Notes: a model not told the origin generated them from the sequence alone. Shown: positions 10,101 to 16,637, counted from the first letter of the stretch. The stretch: DNA of 64,000 nt from Saprospiraceae bacterium (GCA_020628095.1 JAHDFP010000001.1:1-64000); one strand, 5' to 3'. Translations and numbers: made by a program.

Positions 10101-11656
10101 CTCTGATTATCTGGTATGATATTACAGAAAGTTCCGCCACCACTTATAGTTCCTGGATTGGTTAATGGTTCTTGTACATCAAAAGTAATCACGTTACTAT
10201 ATACATAATCATTTCCACAGCCTGTTCTTCTGGCTAATCGTCTGAACTGGTGATCACTGGCACTATTTCCCCAGACCACATCTTTAGTTGTTACCCAGTT
10301 AGTCCAGTCAGTCCAACTGTTGTCACAAGGTGATTTACGTCTGTATTGCCATAAATATTCGATCGCTCCTCCACAGCCACCAGATGCATCTGGTCCACCG
10401 AAGCTCTGATTATCTGGTATAATATTACAGAAGGTTCCACCACCACTTATAGTTCCTGGATTGTCAAGTGGTCGGTCTACTTCAAAAGTAATCGTATTAG
10501 TATATGTGTAATCTCCACAACCACTTATTCTTGCTCCTCTTCTAAATTGATGGTCACCGCCATTGTCTCCCCAGGTTACATTCTGGGTCGTCCGATTCCA
10601 ATTAGTCCAATCACTCCAAGTATCGCTACAACCACTTCTTGCACGATATTGCCATAAGTATTCTATAGCTAATCCACAACCCCCTGATGCGGCTGGTCCT
10701 CCAAAAGTTTGATTCGCTGGTATTCTCTCACAAAAAGTACCGCCACCAGAAATCGATCCTGGCGAATCGACAGATCCGCAAACAGTAATATTAAAAGTCA
10801 CCTGATTAGAACATCCCGCAGGTGTAGAATAAGTTCCTACATAAGTACCTCCAGCAGTAATACTGCTGATCTGAGGATCTCTTACATTAGAAGTAAATCC
10901 TCCTGGACCTGTCCAACTCCAGTTATAACTCTCACAACAAGTAGGTCCTGGCCATGGGCCGAAATGTATAGAACTGCCCTCACAGACTGTAACATTACAA
11001 GTCTGCTGCCAATCTCCACCATTTACTTTGATCTGGCAAGTCGGATTAGGCGGTGTACATTCTTTGATATAAGTAACTGTATTACTATATAACCATGTAT
11101 TACATCCTTCTCTTATTGCTGCCCAGTACATCTCGAAACTACCAGAATTAATTGCAGCTACAAAATCTGGATCATTATAACTATCCTCTCTGTAATCATC
11201 CCATGCTCCCCAATTAGTACCGCAGGTCGCGGTCCTTATTATTAAGGCATAGTACTCTGTCCCTGATCCGCCTGATGGATATACAGGATAAGTCACAGGT
11301 ACTGTGTAGTCTTGCCCCTGACATACTGTTTCTCCTCCGGCTAGAACACCAGCAGACGTATAGTTATCACATCCTGATCCTCCAGAACCTCTCTGATATC
11401 TTGTACTAGAAGGGTTCCATGTACCAGCTCCGTTATAGGTATAAGTATGACCATCAGGAGGTAAAGATCTACCTGGGTCTATACAGGTGACTCGCTCACC
11501 ATTGCTGAGATCCCACCAATACTGACCTCCTGAGGAACCAGAATTAGTTACGGTAGCGGTCTGGGCCATAAGACCAAACGCACTCACGCAACAGAAAATA
11601 GAGAATAAGAAAATTTTCCTTATTCCAATTTTTTGGGTGTAAAAATTTAAATTCAT
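1..11656 (-). CDS. Giant secreted multi-repeat surface protein (N-terminal ~3885 residues; C-terminus beyond the window)
   Basis: The frame reads on the minus strand from an ATG at 11656-11654 to the window edge, and the spot translations I made along it stay in one frame. It begins with a signal peptide (Lys/Arg-rich start, hydrophobic core, ending near LMAQ). Domains in order: a Cys-rich N-terminal part; five ~100-residue Trp/Cys-rich units (about 10760-9270); PKD/Ig-like domains containing NAGSDDVICLD (9270-8260); fourteen SdrD_B-like domains of ~150 residues with Asp/Asn-rich putative calcium loops such as DDNDNGIQD (8260-1850); a DUF11-like domain (1850-1550); an acidic linker; then Cys-rich HYR-like 79-residue repeats up to position 1. 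SdrD_B and HYR domains are typical of extracellular adhesins and of Bacteroidota T9SS cargo. A T9SS sorting domain is expected outside the window but is not seen. Likely role: cell-surface adhesin or structural filament; this is inference. Confidence 0.9.
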   Translation of the reverse strand, partial: MNLNFYTQKIGIRKIFLFSIFCCVSAFGLMAQTATVTNSGSSGGQYWWDLSNGERVTCIDPGRSLPPDGHTYTYNGAGTWNPSSTRYQRGSGGSGCDNYTSAGVLAGGETVCQGQDYTVPVTYPVYPSGGSGTEYYALIIRTATCGTNWGAWDDYREDSYNDPDFVAAINSGSFEMYWAAIREGCNTWLYSNTVTYIKECTPPNPTCQIKVNGGDWQQTCNVTVCEGSSIHFGPWPGPTCCESYNWSWTGPGGFTSNVRDPQISSITAGGTYVGTYSTPAGCSNQVTFNITVCGSVDSPGSISGGGTFCERIPANQTFGGPAASGGCGLAIEYLWQYRARSGCSDTWSDWTNWNRTTQNVTWGDNGGDHQFRRGARISGCGDYTYTNTITFEVDRPLDNPGTISGGGTFCNIIPDNQSFGGPDASGGCGGAIEYLWQYRRKSPCDNSWTDWTNWVTTKDVVWGNSASDHQFRRLARRTGCGNDYVYSNVITFDVQEPLTNPGTISGGGTFCNIIPDNQSFGGPDATGGCGAAIEYLWQFRRKAPCDNSWSGWTNWVTSKDVVWGNSASDHEFRRGARRAGCGDYVFSNVITFDVEQPVTNPGTISGGGTFCSLIPDNQTFGGPDATGGCGGAVEYLWQYRRSGACDDNWTEWTNWVTTKDVTWGNNGADHQFRRGARRVGCGDYVFSNVITFDVEQPITNPGTISGGGEFCNLIPADQTFGGPDATGGCGRAVEYLWQFRRSGACDNNWTEWTNWVTTKDVVWGNNGADHQFRRGARRIGCGDYVFSNVITFDVHCLPTANAGSDDVICLDETNSITLNGSASGGTAGYSYLWTGPGVTNANQANATAGAPGQYVLTVTDANGCTDTDEVTVISTTLALTCDAPDVRCADEPAQFQISSPLPNVTYQWSFTGNPALVSGTLTSPSLVMNWPDVPGQYTWTAVATDPATGCQATCTGEINITEAVKARAGEDQVVCQGGSVVLDGSASSQFGNYFWRVVSGDFNSIDNGATSNMPLVSPLVDSEYELTVDDPVNGCFRVDRVTVIVDVNLNPVADAVGPNVFCAGNDFTLDASGSTPPPDEPGSPLTYAWFEGTNLPAGQIGSSAVITTNATETTTYTVVVYAQSGCADTATVVVPIVPCVSIGGVLYSDDNNNGMQDAGELSLGLKGKETQVDLYRADGTFIESMITSANGSYYFDDLFEGNYYVEFMPPSNLPVSSTPTDTADNQQDGDDNGIQQDTNGDGVTDGVIRSPIINLADNQEPTESQKKGDLDDADDNNGDLTIDFGLVPLMSIGSTVWYDNNNNGLQDNGELGVDSKGKTITMQLVDTRTGGVIRTTNTTTNGSYIFDMLLPGEYIVQFMAPESAPVSSTTTDTADNQQDGDDNGSQQDTDGDGLTDGMITSPVIVLRADDEPLNETGSNGGKDDALSDENGDMTVDFGLVQLVSVGSTVWYDDNNNGIQDAGEDGVDSKGKTVTLELRDAATNAIVETTNTTANGSYLFDELLPGDYYITFDAPDSAPVSSTTDFSNDDQQDGNDNGMQTDSDGDGLTDGQITSNIFSLYPNEEPTNESGSNGGKDDNLDDDNGDMTIDFGLVRLVSVGSTVWYDDNNNGLQDNGEEGVDSKGKTVLMQLRDANTDAIVATTNTTSNGSYLFDELLPGDYYITFDAPDSAPVSSTTDFDNDDQVDGNDNGTQTDSDGDGLTDGQITSNVFSLFPDEEPTNESGTNGGKDDNIDDNNGDMTIDFGLVRLVSVGSTVWFDDNDNGLQDNGEEGLDSKGKTVTMELRDAATDAIVATTNTTSNGSYLFDELLPGDYYITFDAPETAPISSTTDFNNDDQVDGNDNGTQTDSDGDGLTDGQITSNVFALFPDEEPTNESGSNGGKDDNIDDNNGDMTIDFGLVRTVSVGSTLFSDNNNNGIQDPGEQNLGEKGKTVVLEIYDADTDQLVATTTSDNDGSYLFEDLLPGDYYIKFDAPESQEVSSTTDFDDDDGVDGNDNGTQQDTDGDGLTDGEVTSNVFNLTPDTEPTNEPGEHGDKNPDDDNGDMTVDFGFVPLVSVGSTVWFDDNDNGIQDNGEEGLDSKGKTVTMELRDAATDAIVATTNTTTDGSYLFDELLPGDYYITFDAPDTAPVSSTTDFDNDDQADGNDNGTQTDSDGDGLTDGQITSNVFSLQGDTEPTNEPGSNGGKDDNIDDDNGDMTIDFGLVRLVSVGSTLFSDNNNNGVQDADELTLGEKGKTVTLELYDADTGQLVATTTSDNNGSYLFDELLPGNYYIEFEAPDTQPVSSTTDFDDDDGVDGNDNGTQEDTDGDGQTDGTITSNVFYLQPDTEPTNEPFDNGDKDDAIDDDNGDMTIDFGLVPLVSVGSTVWFDDNDNGIQDNGEEGLDSKGKTVTMELRDAATDAIVATTNTTADGSYLFDELLPGDYYITFDAPDTAPVSSTTDFSSDDQADGNDNGTQTDSDGDGLTDGQITSNVFSLQADTEPTNEPSSNGGKDSVDDDNGDMTIDFGLVRLVSVGSTLFSDNNNNGVQDPDELNLGEKGKTVTLELYDADTGQLVATTTSDNNGSYLFDELLPGNYYIEFEAPDTQPVSSTTDFDDDDGVDGNDNGTQQDTDGDGMTDGTVTSNVFYLEPDTEPTNEPGDNGNKDSADDDNGDMTIDFGLVPLVSVGSTVWFDDNDNGVQDPEEEGLDSKGKTVTMELRDAATDAIVATTNTTADGSYLFDELLPGDYYITFDAPDTAPVSSTTDFSSDDQADGNDNGTQTDSDGDGLTDGQITSNVFSLQADTEPTNEPSSNGGKDSVDDDNGDMTIDFGLVRLVSVGSTLFSDNNNNGVQDPDELNLGEKGKTVTLELYDADTGQLVATTTSDNNGSYLFDELLPGNYYIEFEAPDTQPVSSTTDFDDDDGVDGNDNGTQQDTDGDGMTDGTVTSNVFYLQPDTEPTNEPGDNGNKDSADDDNGDMTIDFGLVPLVSVGSTVWFDDNDNGVQDPGEEGLDSKGKTVTMELRDAATDAIVATTNTTADGSYLFDELLPGDYYITFDAPDTAPVSSTTDFSSDDQADGNDNGTQTDSDGDGLTDGQITSNVFSLQADTEPTNEPSSNGGKDSVDDDNGDMTIDFGLVRLVSVGSTLFSDNNNNGVQDPNEENLGEKGKTVTLELYDADTDQLVATTVSDNNGSYLFDELLPGDYYIKFTAPESNSISSDGVSGDDQVDGDDNGDQQDTDGDGFTDGEITSTVFNLTPDTEPTNEPFDNGDKDDAIDDDNGDMTIDFGLRPIADISLIKTVDNNTPLTGETVTFTIEVTNDGPSPITNAEITDFLPSGYSSPSNISGGGVVVGSTIVWSGVNIAFPGSTTFTFDAVVNSPAAGGDYNNIAEVTAMDQVDLDSEEGNGADTDGDGDIGPSDNDGSVDADDEDDGDDECVLVIECPDDVVVECIADWSPTAVDYSSCCDATVTNTDPSLTTGLPDCDASIYEVVYTVKDCFRETNCTQTITISNIGPAIVCPADATVECAADIAEGSPTVTVSCTLGSAITTDGPNLVSGQADCDGAQYEIVYTVTDDCGRSASCTQTFTIANDGPTIVCPADATVECAADIAEGSPTTTTSCGLGSAVTTDGPNLVSGQADCDGAQYEIVYTVTDDCGRSASCTQTFTIANDGPTIVCPADATVECAADIAEGSPTTTTSCGLGSAVTTDGPNLVSGQADCDGAQYEIVYTVTDDCGRSASCTQTFTIANDGPTIVCPADATVECASDIAEGTPTTTTSCTLGSAITTDGPNLVSGQADCDGAQYEIVYTVTDDCGRSASCTQTFTIANDGPTIVCPADATVECASDIAEGTPTTTTSCGLGSAVTTDGPNLVSGQADCDGAQYEIVYTVTDDCGRSASCTQTFTIAN
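1850..8260 (-). repeat. Array of fourteen SdrD_B-like domains, alternating in two subtypes
   Basis: Fourteen units of ~150 residues each begin near SVGSTVW or SVGSTLF and end near NGDMTIDFGLV. From about 6420 down to 1850 two subtypes alternate strictly: type A (WFDDNDNG, LDSKGKTV, ELRDAATDAIV) and type B (LFSDNNNNG, LGEKGKTV, LYDADTGQLV). The early units near 8260-6420 are more divergent and do not alternate. Each unit contains two Asp-rich loops (for example DSDGDGLTDG) likely to bind calcium. Confidence 0.88.
2400..4500 (-). repeat. Near-identical 912-bp tandem duplication (A+B SdrD_B pair)
   Basis: Stretches 2443-2649 and 3355-3561 encode identical peptides on the same strand, as do 2881-3201 and 3793-4113, and 3129-3347 and 4041-4259. 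All are offset by exactly 912 bp. The next copy (from 4267) is clearly more divergent, so this is the youngest duplication of the A/B pair. The unit is 304 codons long and keeps frame. Confidence 0.9.
9270..10760 (-). repeat. Five tandem ~300-bp (100-residue) Trp/Cys-rich repeats
   Basis: Units recur at about 300-303 bp (the landmark cctgga falls near 9552, 9852, 10152 and 10454). Each encodes a domain with NPGTISGGGTFC at its start, then FGGPDATGGCG, EYLWQYRR, WGNNGADHQFRRGAR and SNVITFDV. I do not recognise a named family; the pattern of conserved Trp and paired Cys suggests a disulfide-stabilised beta-sandwich. Confidence 0.8.
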
Positions 11657-11830
11657 TTTAAAACGATTTAATTTATGCTTTAAGCAATTTTTTTATTGAA
11701 GAGAGCATATCATTATTATCCCCACAGCCGACGCTACGACTATAGACGCTTACAAGTACATGATAAGATGTATTGAGATGCAAATCGGTTATACTTCTGT
11801 CAGGATATATTGTATGCTACTTATTCTGAT

Positions 11831-12640
11831 TTATTGATTGTCAGATTTGAGACCAGAACTGAAGTTTTGACTGATCATGTGACCACGTGTTTCGTTACTT
11901 CCTTTTCTGGATGTCTGTACAAAACCTAAATCAGGAATAAAATCACCAACGACACGTTGCGCTTTAGAAGAAACAAAACTTCCTCTGTAAGTGGTCTCGT
12001 TGTGATAATCATAAGCTAGTTCGTAGGCATTATGATCTTTTCCATTGAGTCTAATTTTTTTCACACCCAATATTTCAAAATTGGATAACCGCACGACATA
12101 CCTTTTCTGAAAATCCTCTACACCCTCGATGGTCATAAAAAATTCTCCATTCACTTCCTCGATAGAAGACCCTTTGTCTAATCCTGCTGGAATAATCACC
12201 CGGTCACCGTTGTACTTGAGCGTCACAGACTCATCCAGATACAGATCCATGTGATCCATAAATGCATTGATGTCCACCGCTACACCTCCATCGGCAAGTG
12301 ATGTCATATAATAGTCATGCTTGACCGTATAAGGATTAGGCATTGCCTCTTTGACATAATCATATTGTATATGATATACGCCATTCTCATGACTAAGAAT
12401 TTGCAGGCTAATATCTCCTGCTTCGGTATGTTCTCCTTTCTCTACTTTCCACTCAGGTGCTTTAGCAGACCTGCCAGAGGAAGACTTTTTGTAGTCTTCG
12501 CCTGATTGTGGTAGATCGGGAAAAGAAATATTCTGAGCTTGTACACTTTCTCCTAGCATACAAAACATACAGAATATGAGAGTTGCGCTAAAAGTAAGTC
12601 TAGCGCGAATTGGTTTAACCCAATTGAAATTTGTACTCAT
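11831..12640 (-). CDS. Exported protein of unknown function
   Basis: About 269 residues from an ATG at 12640; a TTG six codons upstream (12658) keeps the same frame but is less likely. The N-terminus is a signal peptide: basic residues, a hydrophobic stretch rich in Phe/Cys/Met, and a cleavage site near VQAQ. The mature part is mixed alpha/beta with many Tyr and charged residues, has no membrane segment, and ends without a sorting domain, so a periplasmic location is likely. It lies 174 bp upstream of the giant repeat gene on the same strand, so co-transcription is possible but not shown. I do not recognise the family; it might be a DUF3108-like periplasmic protein, but that is a guess. Confidence 0.75.
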   Translation of the reverse strand: MSTNFNWVKPIRARLTFSATLIFCMFCMLGESVQAQNISFPDLPQSGEDYKKSSSGRSAKAPEWKVEKGEHTEAGDISLQILSHENGVYHIQYDYVKEAMPNPYTVKHDYYMTSLADGGVAVDINAFMDHMDLYLDESVTLKYNGDRVIIPAGLDKGSSIEEVNGEFFMTIEGVEDFQKRYVVRLSNFEILGVKKIRLNGKDHNAYELAYDYHNETTYRGSFVSSKAQRVVGDFIPDLGFVQTSRKGSNETRGHMISQNFSSGLKSDNQ

Positions 12641-12660
12641 TCTCAATGTTTTTCTCAATT

Positions 12661-13073
12661 AAAAGGTAAATGGATATAACTTTCGCAAATTGTAATTAAA
12701 TACAATATGTTGACAGACGGCTACTTTACATTGCCATGTAATGACATGACAAACGACAACCAAGCGACACACTATCAAAGTAATTGTCACATAATTGTCA
12801 ATGCTTATAATACTGCCTCACCAAGTAAATGATTAGGACATTATTATAAAACAAGAAATTGATCAGCAGTAGCACACCTGTGCACTTATAAGGACAAACA
12901 AATCGTCATCTGCCCTTACTTGAATTGTGGTTAAAAAACTTGAGTAGAGTAAAAGCTAGTCAGTTGGTAAACCAACTGACAAAAACTCACACCATGTGAG
13001 CAACAAAAAAAAATCCGAAACCTCCTATCCAAATTTTTCCAACGAAGGAAGTATTTGTTATTTAGGATTTTTC
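12661..13073. other. Gene-free stretch with short perfect palindromes
   Basis: No convincing reading frame is present. It holds a perfect 10-bp inverted repeat at 12959-12980 (GTCAGTTGGT, 2-base spacer, then its complement) and a small hairpin at 12986-13000 (CTCACA/TGTGAG). On the minus strand the small hairpin is followed by a T-run. The rest is AT-rich upstream DNA of the 11831-12640 gene and probably carries its promoter, but I could not find a clear Bacteroidota -7/-33 pair. Confidence 0.5.
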
Positions 13074-13230
13074 AGAAAAAAAAGTACCCAGCCGTGAGGC
13101 CGAGTACTCATACTTATAATTTAGTAAGATCCAGTTATACTCCTTTCGGAGTTCGGTTTCATTCTCATTATCTGAACGGTTATTAACGCCGTTCGCTATA
13201 TAGACAGATAAAACTGGAATCACCCCTATG
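13074..13230 (-). ncRNA. Candidate structured small RNA with its own terminator
   Basis: On the minus strand, 13218-13130 can close an outer stem (CCAGTT with AACTGG, extended by GAT/ATC). Inside are a two-part hairpin (TTATCT/AGATAA enclosing GAACGG/CCGTTC) and a hairpin ACTCC-GAAA-GGAGT with a GNRA tetraloop. A strong hairpin and eight-T run follow (13107-13076). The GNRA loop and the G-U pairs of the terminator stem exist only on the minus strand, which sets the orientation. There is no open frame. It does not match tmRNA, SRP RNA, RNase P, 6S or a riboswitch that I recognise. The next minus-strand gene starts about 430 bp further on, so a free-standing RNA is more likely than a leader. 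Confidence 0.5.
13076..13107 (-). terminator. Rho-independent terminator of the small RNA candidate
   Basis: Read on the minus strand, GTACTCGGCC and GGCTGGGTAC pair over 10 bp around a TCAC loop, followed by eight T. Two of the pairs are G-U on this strand and would be A-C mismatches on the other, so it is a minus-strand terminator. Confidence 0.8.
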
Positions 13231-13284
13231 CAAGTGACAAATATTTTACACTTTTTTTTTGATTAGTGATTAATGTAGGTCAAT

Positions 13285-13640
13285 GGTCTTTCATTGGTCT
13301 CCCGACCAACAAGCATATCAAACACATATAAAGCAAAAATCTCAAAATGATATTCTGAACTTTTACAATCTTAGGCGGCATGAAAGGGATTAAAATTGAT
13401 ATGAGGAAATAATAAATTTGTTCATTAGACATATTCTATTTGTTGTTGGTCGGGAGACCAACAAAGGACTTCTCAAAATACATCGGAAAGCCTACAAGGA
13501 ACATCTAAAAATAAGTCAGAAATCAAAAGATCTTTTGTTGGTCTCCTGACCAACAAGCTCACCAAAAATATAGAAATCAAAAACCTCAAGATGATATTTT
13601 GATCTTTACTACGGTAAGCTGTATGGAAGGAATAAAAAAA
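13285..13640. repeat. Intergenic hairpin repeats (GTTGGTC palindromes) with ~100-bp flanks
   Basis: Three palindromes share the arms TTGGTC/GACCAA: 13294-13309, 13443-13464 (9-bp arms) and 13535-13556 (9-bp arms), each with a 4-base loop. The first and third, 244 bp apart, are followed by similar ~100-bp stretches: both contain ATCAAA, CTCAA-ATGATATT-TGA and GGA/GGGATTAAAA-like segments in the same order. The middle copy has the reverse loop sequence (GGGA instead of TCCC/TCCT). No coding potential is seen. Confidence 0.7.
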
Positions 13641-13670
13641 TGGCATGCTGTTCTTATCAGCGATGCCATT
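13634..13670 (-). terminator. Rho-independent terminator downstream of the coiled-coil gene
   Basis: On the minus strand AATGGCAT-GCTG pairs with CAGC-ATGCCATT around a short loop and is followed by seven T. It lies about 40 bp past the stop codon at 13710. Confidence 0.8.
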
Positions 13671-13709
13671 GTATATTTTGTGATTTTCTTCTTCTTAGAA
13701 AGGAAACAA

Positions 13710-15401
13710 CTATTCTTCTTCCCCACTCATCCGTGATGCCACCTCGTCGATAGTCTCATCAGGATTGAGATCCGTGGACTCTGTGACGGATTCTTTGATA
13801 TCAGATATTTTGCTTTCCACTGCTTCTTTGGTTTCTGCAGCTTTATCCTTCATTTTATCTACTAATAGACCACCCGCTGCAGCGGCAGTCGCAAGGATGC
13901 CTCCTTTCTTGAGTAAGGACCCTTCATCATCTGACTCAGAAGATTCTGATTGCTCTATAGCCACTTTCTCCTGAATATCCGTTTTTATATCCTCTACTTT
14001 TTCTTTGACGTCTTCTAGCTTATCTTCTATTTTGTCACCGACGACCTCGCCGACGGCTTTGACCGTATCTACGACATTCTCCAGCGCTTCTCCAGCCACC
14101 GTCGCAATCGCACCTAATAAGGATTCTTCTTTCTTCGGCGCTTCTTCTTTTGGTTCTTCCTTCTTTGGCGCTTCTTCTTTCGCTTCTACACTCTCTACTT
14201 TCTTATCTGCTTCTGCATCAGGCTTGAGCTTAGAGGCTGCTTTCTTCATTTTTTCGTCATCTACTTCTTTAGACTTTTCTGCTATCTCTGCCGCGATTTT
14301 TTCTTTGACCTCCTTTTTCTTCTTTTGGATTTCTTTCTTCTCTTCTCTCACCTGAGCGCGTTCCTTCTCTTTCTCTACTTTGGATTCTAACTCTTTTTTG
14401 GTACCGAGCATTTCGTTGAGCTTTTCCTCTTTGGAGGCGATACGTTCTTCTATCATCTTGACTTTGGCCTGACGTATTTGCATCTCCAGCTGACCATCGG
14501 TCTCATTGACTCTTCTTTTCTGGAAGTCTATATCTTTCTTATCGCGATCTATAGACCTCTGCATTTTATCGATGGCACCCATAAGACCGTTATAGCGTCT
14601 CTCTAATCTGCTCGCATTATTATTACTACCCTCGGCTGGCTTACCGAATTTCTTTTCTTTTACTTTTTTGAACAGCACATCTATATTCTTCCATAGTCTG
14701 TTGCTATCACCACGCGTCATCTTTTCGTCTCTGAACTCCGACTGTATTTTCTTCAGTTCGTTGAATATAGGATTGAGACCTAATCCTTTTTCTACTTTTT
14801 GCTCTATTTCGTCTAGTTTGGCTTTATATACATCAAATCTCTGCTTGGACACCTCCGAGAACTGCTCGTTGGCCTTATTACGGAGTTCCTTTAGTTGATT
14901 GAAAAGTGCATTGGTCTGATCCTTGAGTTTATTGGCCTGCTCTCGGAAGAGGTTTCTTTCTCTGATCTGCTCGTTGATCTTAGACCAGAATTCTTTCATC
15001 TCATCCCAGAGACCACCGTCAAAATCTACCAACTGATCCACTTTCTCTTTGATATCCTCTAGCTCTGTCTTATACATATCATAGAGCTTCTCCGATAACA
15101 CTACGAAGTGCCACTCTGCCTTGGCGCGACTTATAACGTCCGTCCTTATTACTTTGATATTTTCTGGAAGAAGGTCGTCTGTGAGAGAAAGAGGATTAGA
15201 AGATACGGTGTGACCATCGGGAAAGGCTACTTCTTTGCCCATTCGCCAATCATTCATCATGAGGTTATAAAATTCCTCAGTGGCTAATTCTTCTGCGAAT
15301 GTATAGACATTCACTTGGTTATCTTCAGCTTTCAGTTCGAGTGCGACGAGGATTTTCTTTTCGTTTTCGTCATTTCCCCACAGTACAATTTTCTTTTTCA
15401 T
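13710..15401 (-). CDS. Coiled-coil protein with a Lys/Glu-rich, LEA-like C-terminal tail
   Basis: 563 residues, starting ATG at 15401, with no signal peptide, so probably cytoplasmic. Residues ~1-110 form a small globular domain beginning KKIVLWGND. Residues ~110-370 are long heptad-rich helices (for example LFNQLKELRNKANEQF), predicted coiled coil. Residues ~340-430 are extremely charged (KKEEPKEEAPKKEE). The end carries amphipathic Ala/Lys/Glu stretches such as DKMKDKAAETKEAV resembling late-embryogenesis-abundant proteins, interrupted by a Gly/Ala-rich hydrophobic segment (ILATAAAAGGLLV). I know of similar hypothetical proteins in Bacteroidota but no established function; a structural, stress or nucleoid-associated role is possible. 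A terminator follows it; asd lies 150 bp upstream on the same strand. Confidence 0.8.
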   Translation of the reverse strand: MKKKIVLWGNDENEKKILVALELKAEDNQVNVYTFAEELATEEFYNLMMNDWRMGKEVAFPDGHTVSSNPLSLTDDLLPENIKVIRTDVISRAKAEWHFVVLSEKLYDMYKTELEDIKEKVDQLVDFDGGLWDEMKEFWSKINEQIRERNLFREQANKLKDQTNALFNQLKELRNKANEQFSEVSKQRFDVYKAKLDEIEQKVEKGLGLNPIFNELKKIQSEFRDEKMTRGDSNRLWKNIDVLFKKVKEKKFGKPAEGSNNNASRLERRYNGLMGAIDKMQRSIDRDKKDIDFQKRRVNETDGQLEMQIRQAKVKMIEERIASKEEKLNEMLGTKKELESKVEKEKERAQVREEKKEIQKKKKEVKEKIAAEIAEKSKEVDDEKMKKAASKLKPDAEADKKVESVEAKEEAPKKEEPKEEAPKKEESLLGAIATVAGEALENVVDTVKAVGEVVGDKIEDKLEDVKEKVEDIKTDIQEKVAIEQSESSESDDEGSLLKKGGILATAAAAGGLLVDKMKDKAAETKEAVESKISDIKESVTESTDLNPDETIDEVASRMSGEEE

Positions 15402-15551
15402 TTTAGGTCTCTTTTACTTTACGTCTTGTATTCTTTATGTTACTTACAATGATATATTTCTGGATATATCTGTATCTTTTTCAACTCTTTCAAAACAACT
15501 TTTGCTTACCGTTATAACTTCATAATCGCCACTAACAAATATAATTTTTAA

Positions 15552-16535
15552 TTAAATAAGATGTTGCAAAATCTGAACTGCATTAGTCGCGGCTCCTTTC
15601 CTTAGATTATCAGCCACGATCCACATATTGAGTCCATTCTCTATAGACTCGTCTCTTCGGATTCTACCTACGAAAACCTCATCTTTCTTTCTAGCATATC
15701 TCGGCATAGGGTATACATTATTATGTATATCATCTTCTAGAATAATTCCTTTTTCGTTTCTCATTATTTCCTTGACCTCTTCTACATCTATATTATTATG
15801 AAACTCCACATTGACGGATTCTGAATGTCCACCATGTACAGGCACACGCACAGCCGTTGCGGTAATGGCTATCTGCGGCGCATCCATGATCTTCCTAGTC
15901 TCGTGGACAAGTTTCATTTCTTCCTTGGTATAATCATTATCCAAGAATATATCACAATGAGGAAGACAGTTTTCGTATATAGGATGGTGATAAGCCCTAT
16001 CGGTATTATTCATCGTCTCACCGCGAGATTCTGATTGGTACTGAGCTACCGCTTTAGCACCCGTCCCTGTAAAAGACTGATAAGTGGATATGACTAATCT
16101 CTTGATACCATATTTCTTATGCAGAGGATTAAGGGCGACAACCAGTTGGATAGTGCTGCAATTAGGATTAGCTATAATTTTATCCTCTTTTGTAAGCACA
16201 TCAGCGTTGACCTCTGGGACGACTAATTTCTTAGTCGGGTCCATTCGCCAAGCGGAAGAATTATCTATGACCACCGTTCCTTTTTCTGCAAAAGCGGGAG
16301 CAAATTCCTTTGATGTGCCACCACCTGCCGAAAACAAGGCATAATCAGGACACCTATCTATAGCCTCCTGCATAGAGACTACCTTATAATTTTGTCCAGC
16401 TAACTTTATTTCTTTGCCCACTGATCTAGCACTCGCCACGGGGATGAATTCCGTTATCTCTATCTTTTGTTCTTCTAGGACTTCTATCATTTCTTGTCCT
16501 ACTAGTCCAGTCGCTCCTACTAATGCTAATTTCAT
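15552..16535 (-). CDS. asd: Aspartate-semialdehyde dehydrogenase
   Basis: 327 residues, ATG at 16535. Converts L-aspartyl-4-phosphate to L-aspartate semialdehyde with NADPH, feeding lysine/diaminopimelate, threonine and methionine synthesis in the cytoplasm. Visible features: the N-terminal nucleotide-binding loop GATGLVG (residues 7-13), the catalytic Cys126 in NPNCST, and the catalytic His region VHGGHSE (His234/His237). Length is normal for bacterial Asd (about 330-370). It is divergent from the exported protein gene at 16638 with about 100 bp between them, where both promoters must lie. No neighbouring lysine or threonine genes are present. Identification is secure. Confidence 0.96.
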   Translation of the reverse strand: MKLALVGATGLVGQEMIEVLEEQKIEITEFIPVASARSVGKEIKLAGQNYKVVSMQEAIDRCPDYALFSAGGGTSKEFAPAFAEKGTVVIDNSSAWRMDPTKKLVVPEVNADVLTKEDKIIANPNCSTIQLVVALNPLHKKYGIKRLVISTYQSFTGTGAKAVAQYQSESRGETMNNTDRAYHHPIYENCLPHCDIFLDNDYTKEEMKLVHETRKIMDAPQIAITATAVRVPVHGGHSESVNVEFHNNIDVEEVKEIMRNEKGIILEDDIHNNVYPMPRYARKKDEVFVGRIRRDESIENGLNMWIVADNLRKGAATNAVQILQHLI

Positions 16536-16637
16536 TCTTTATTATATATCAGATTACAAAAGTATATAATACGTAAATCTATTTCTTAGGATGATAAATC
16601 TGTAAAAAGTCACACATCCGATTAGTATATTTATTCC

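Noticed and set aside
1-11656. CRISPR array suspected from regular repeats
   Set aside because: Repeat units are 237-912 bp, in-frame and coding, with no 24-40 bp repeat/spacer structure and no cas genes.
13130-13218. tRNA-like cloverleaf on the minus strand
   Set aside because: The multi-branch fold has no T-loop GTTCRA sequence, no correct stem lengths and no anticodon arm, so it is not a tRNA; it was kept as a structured RNA candidate.
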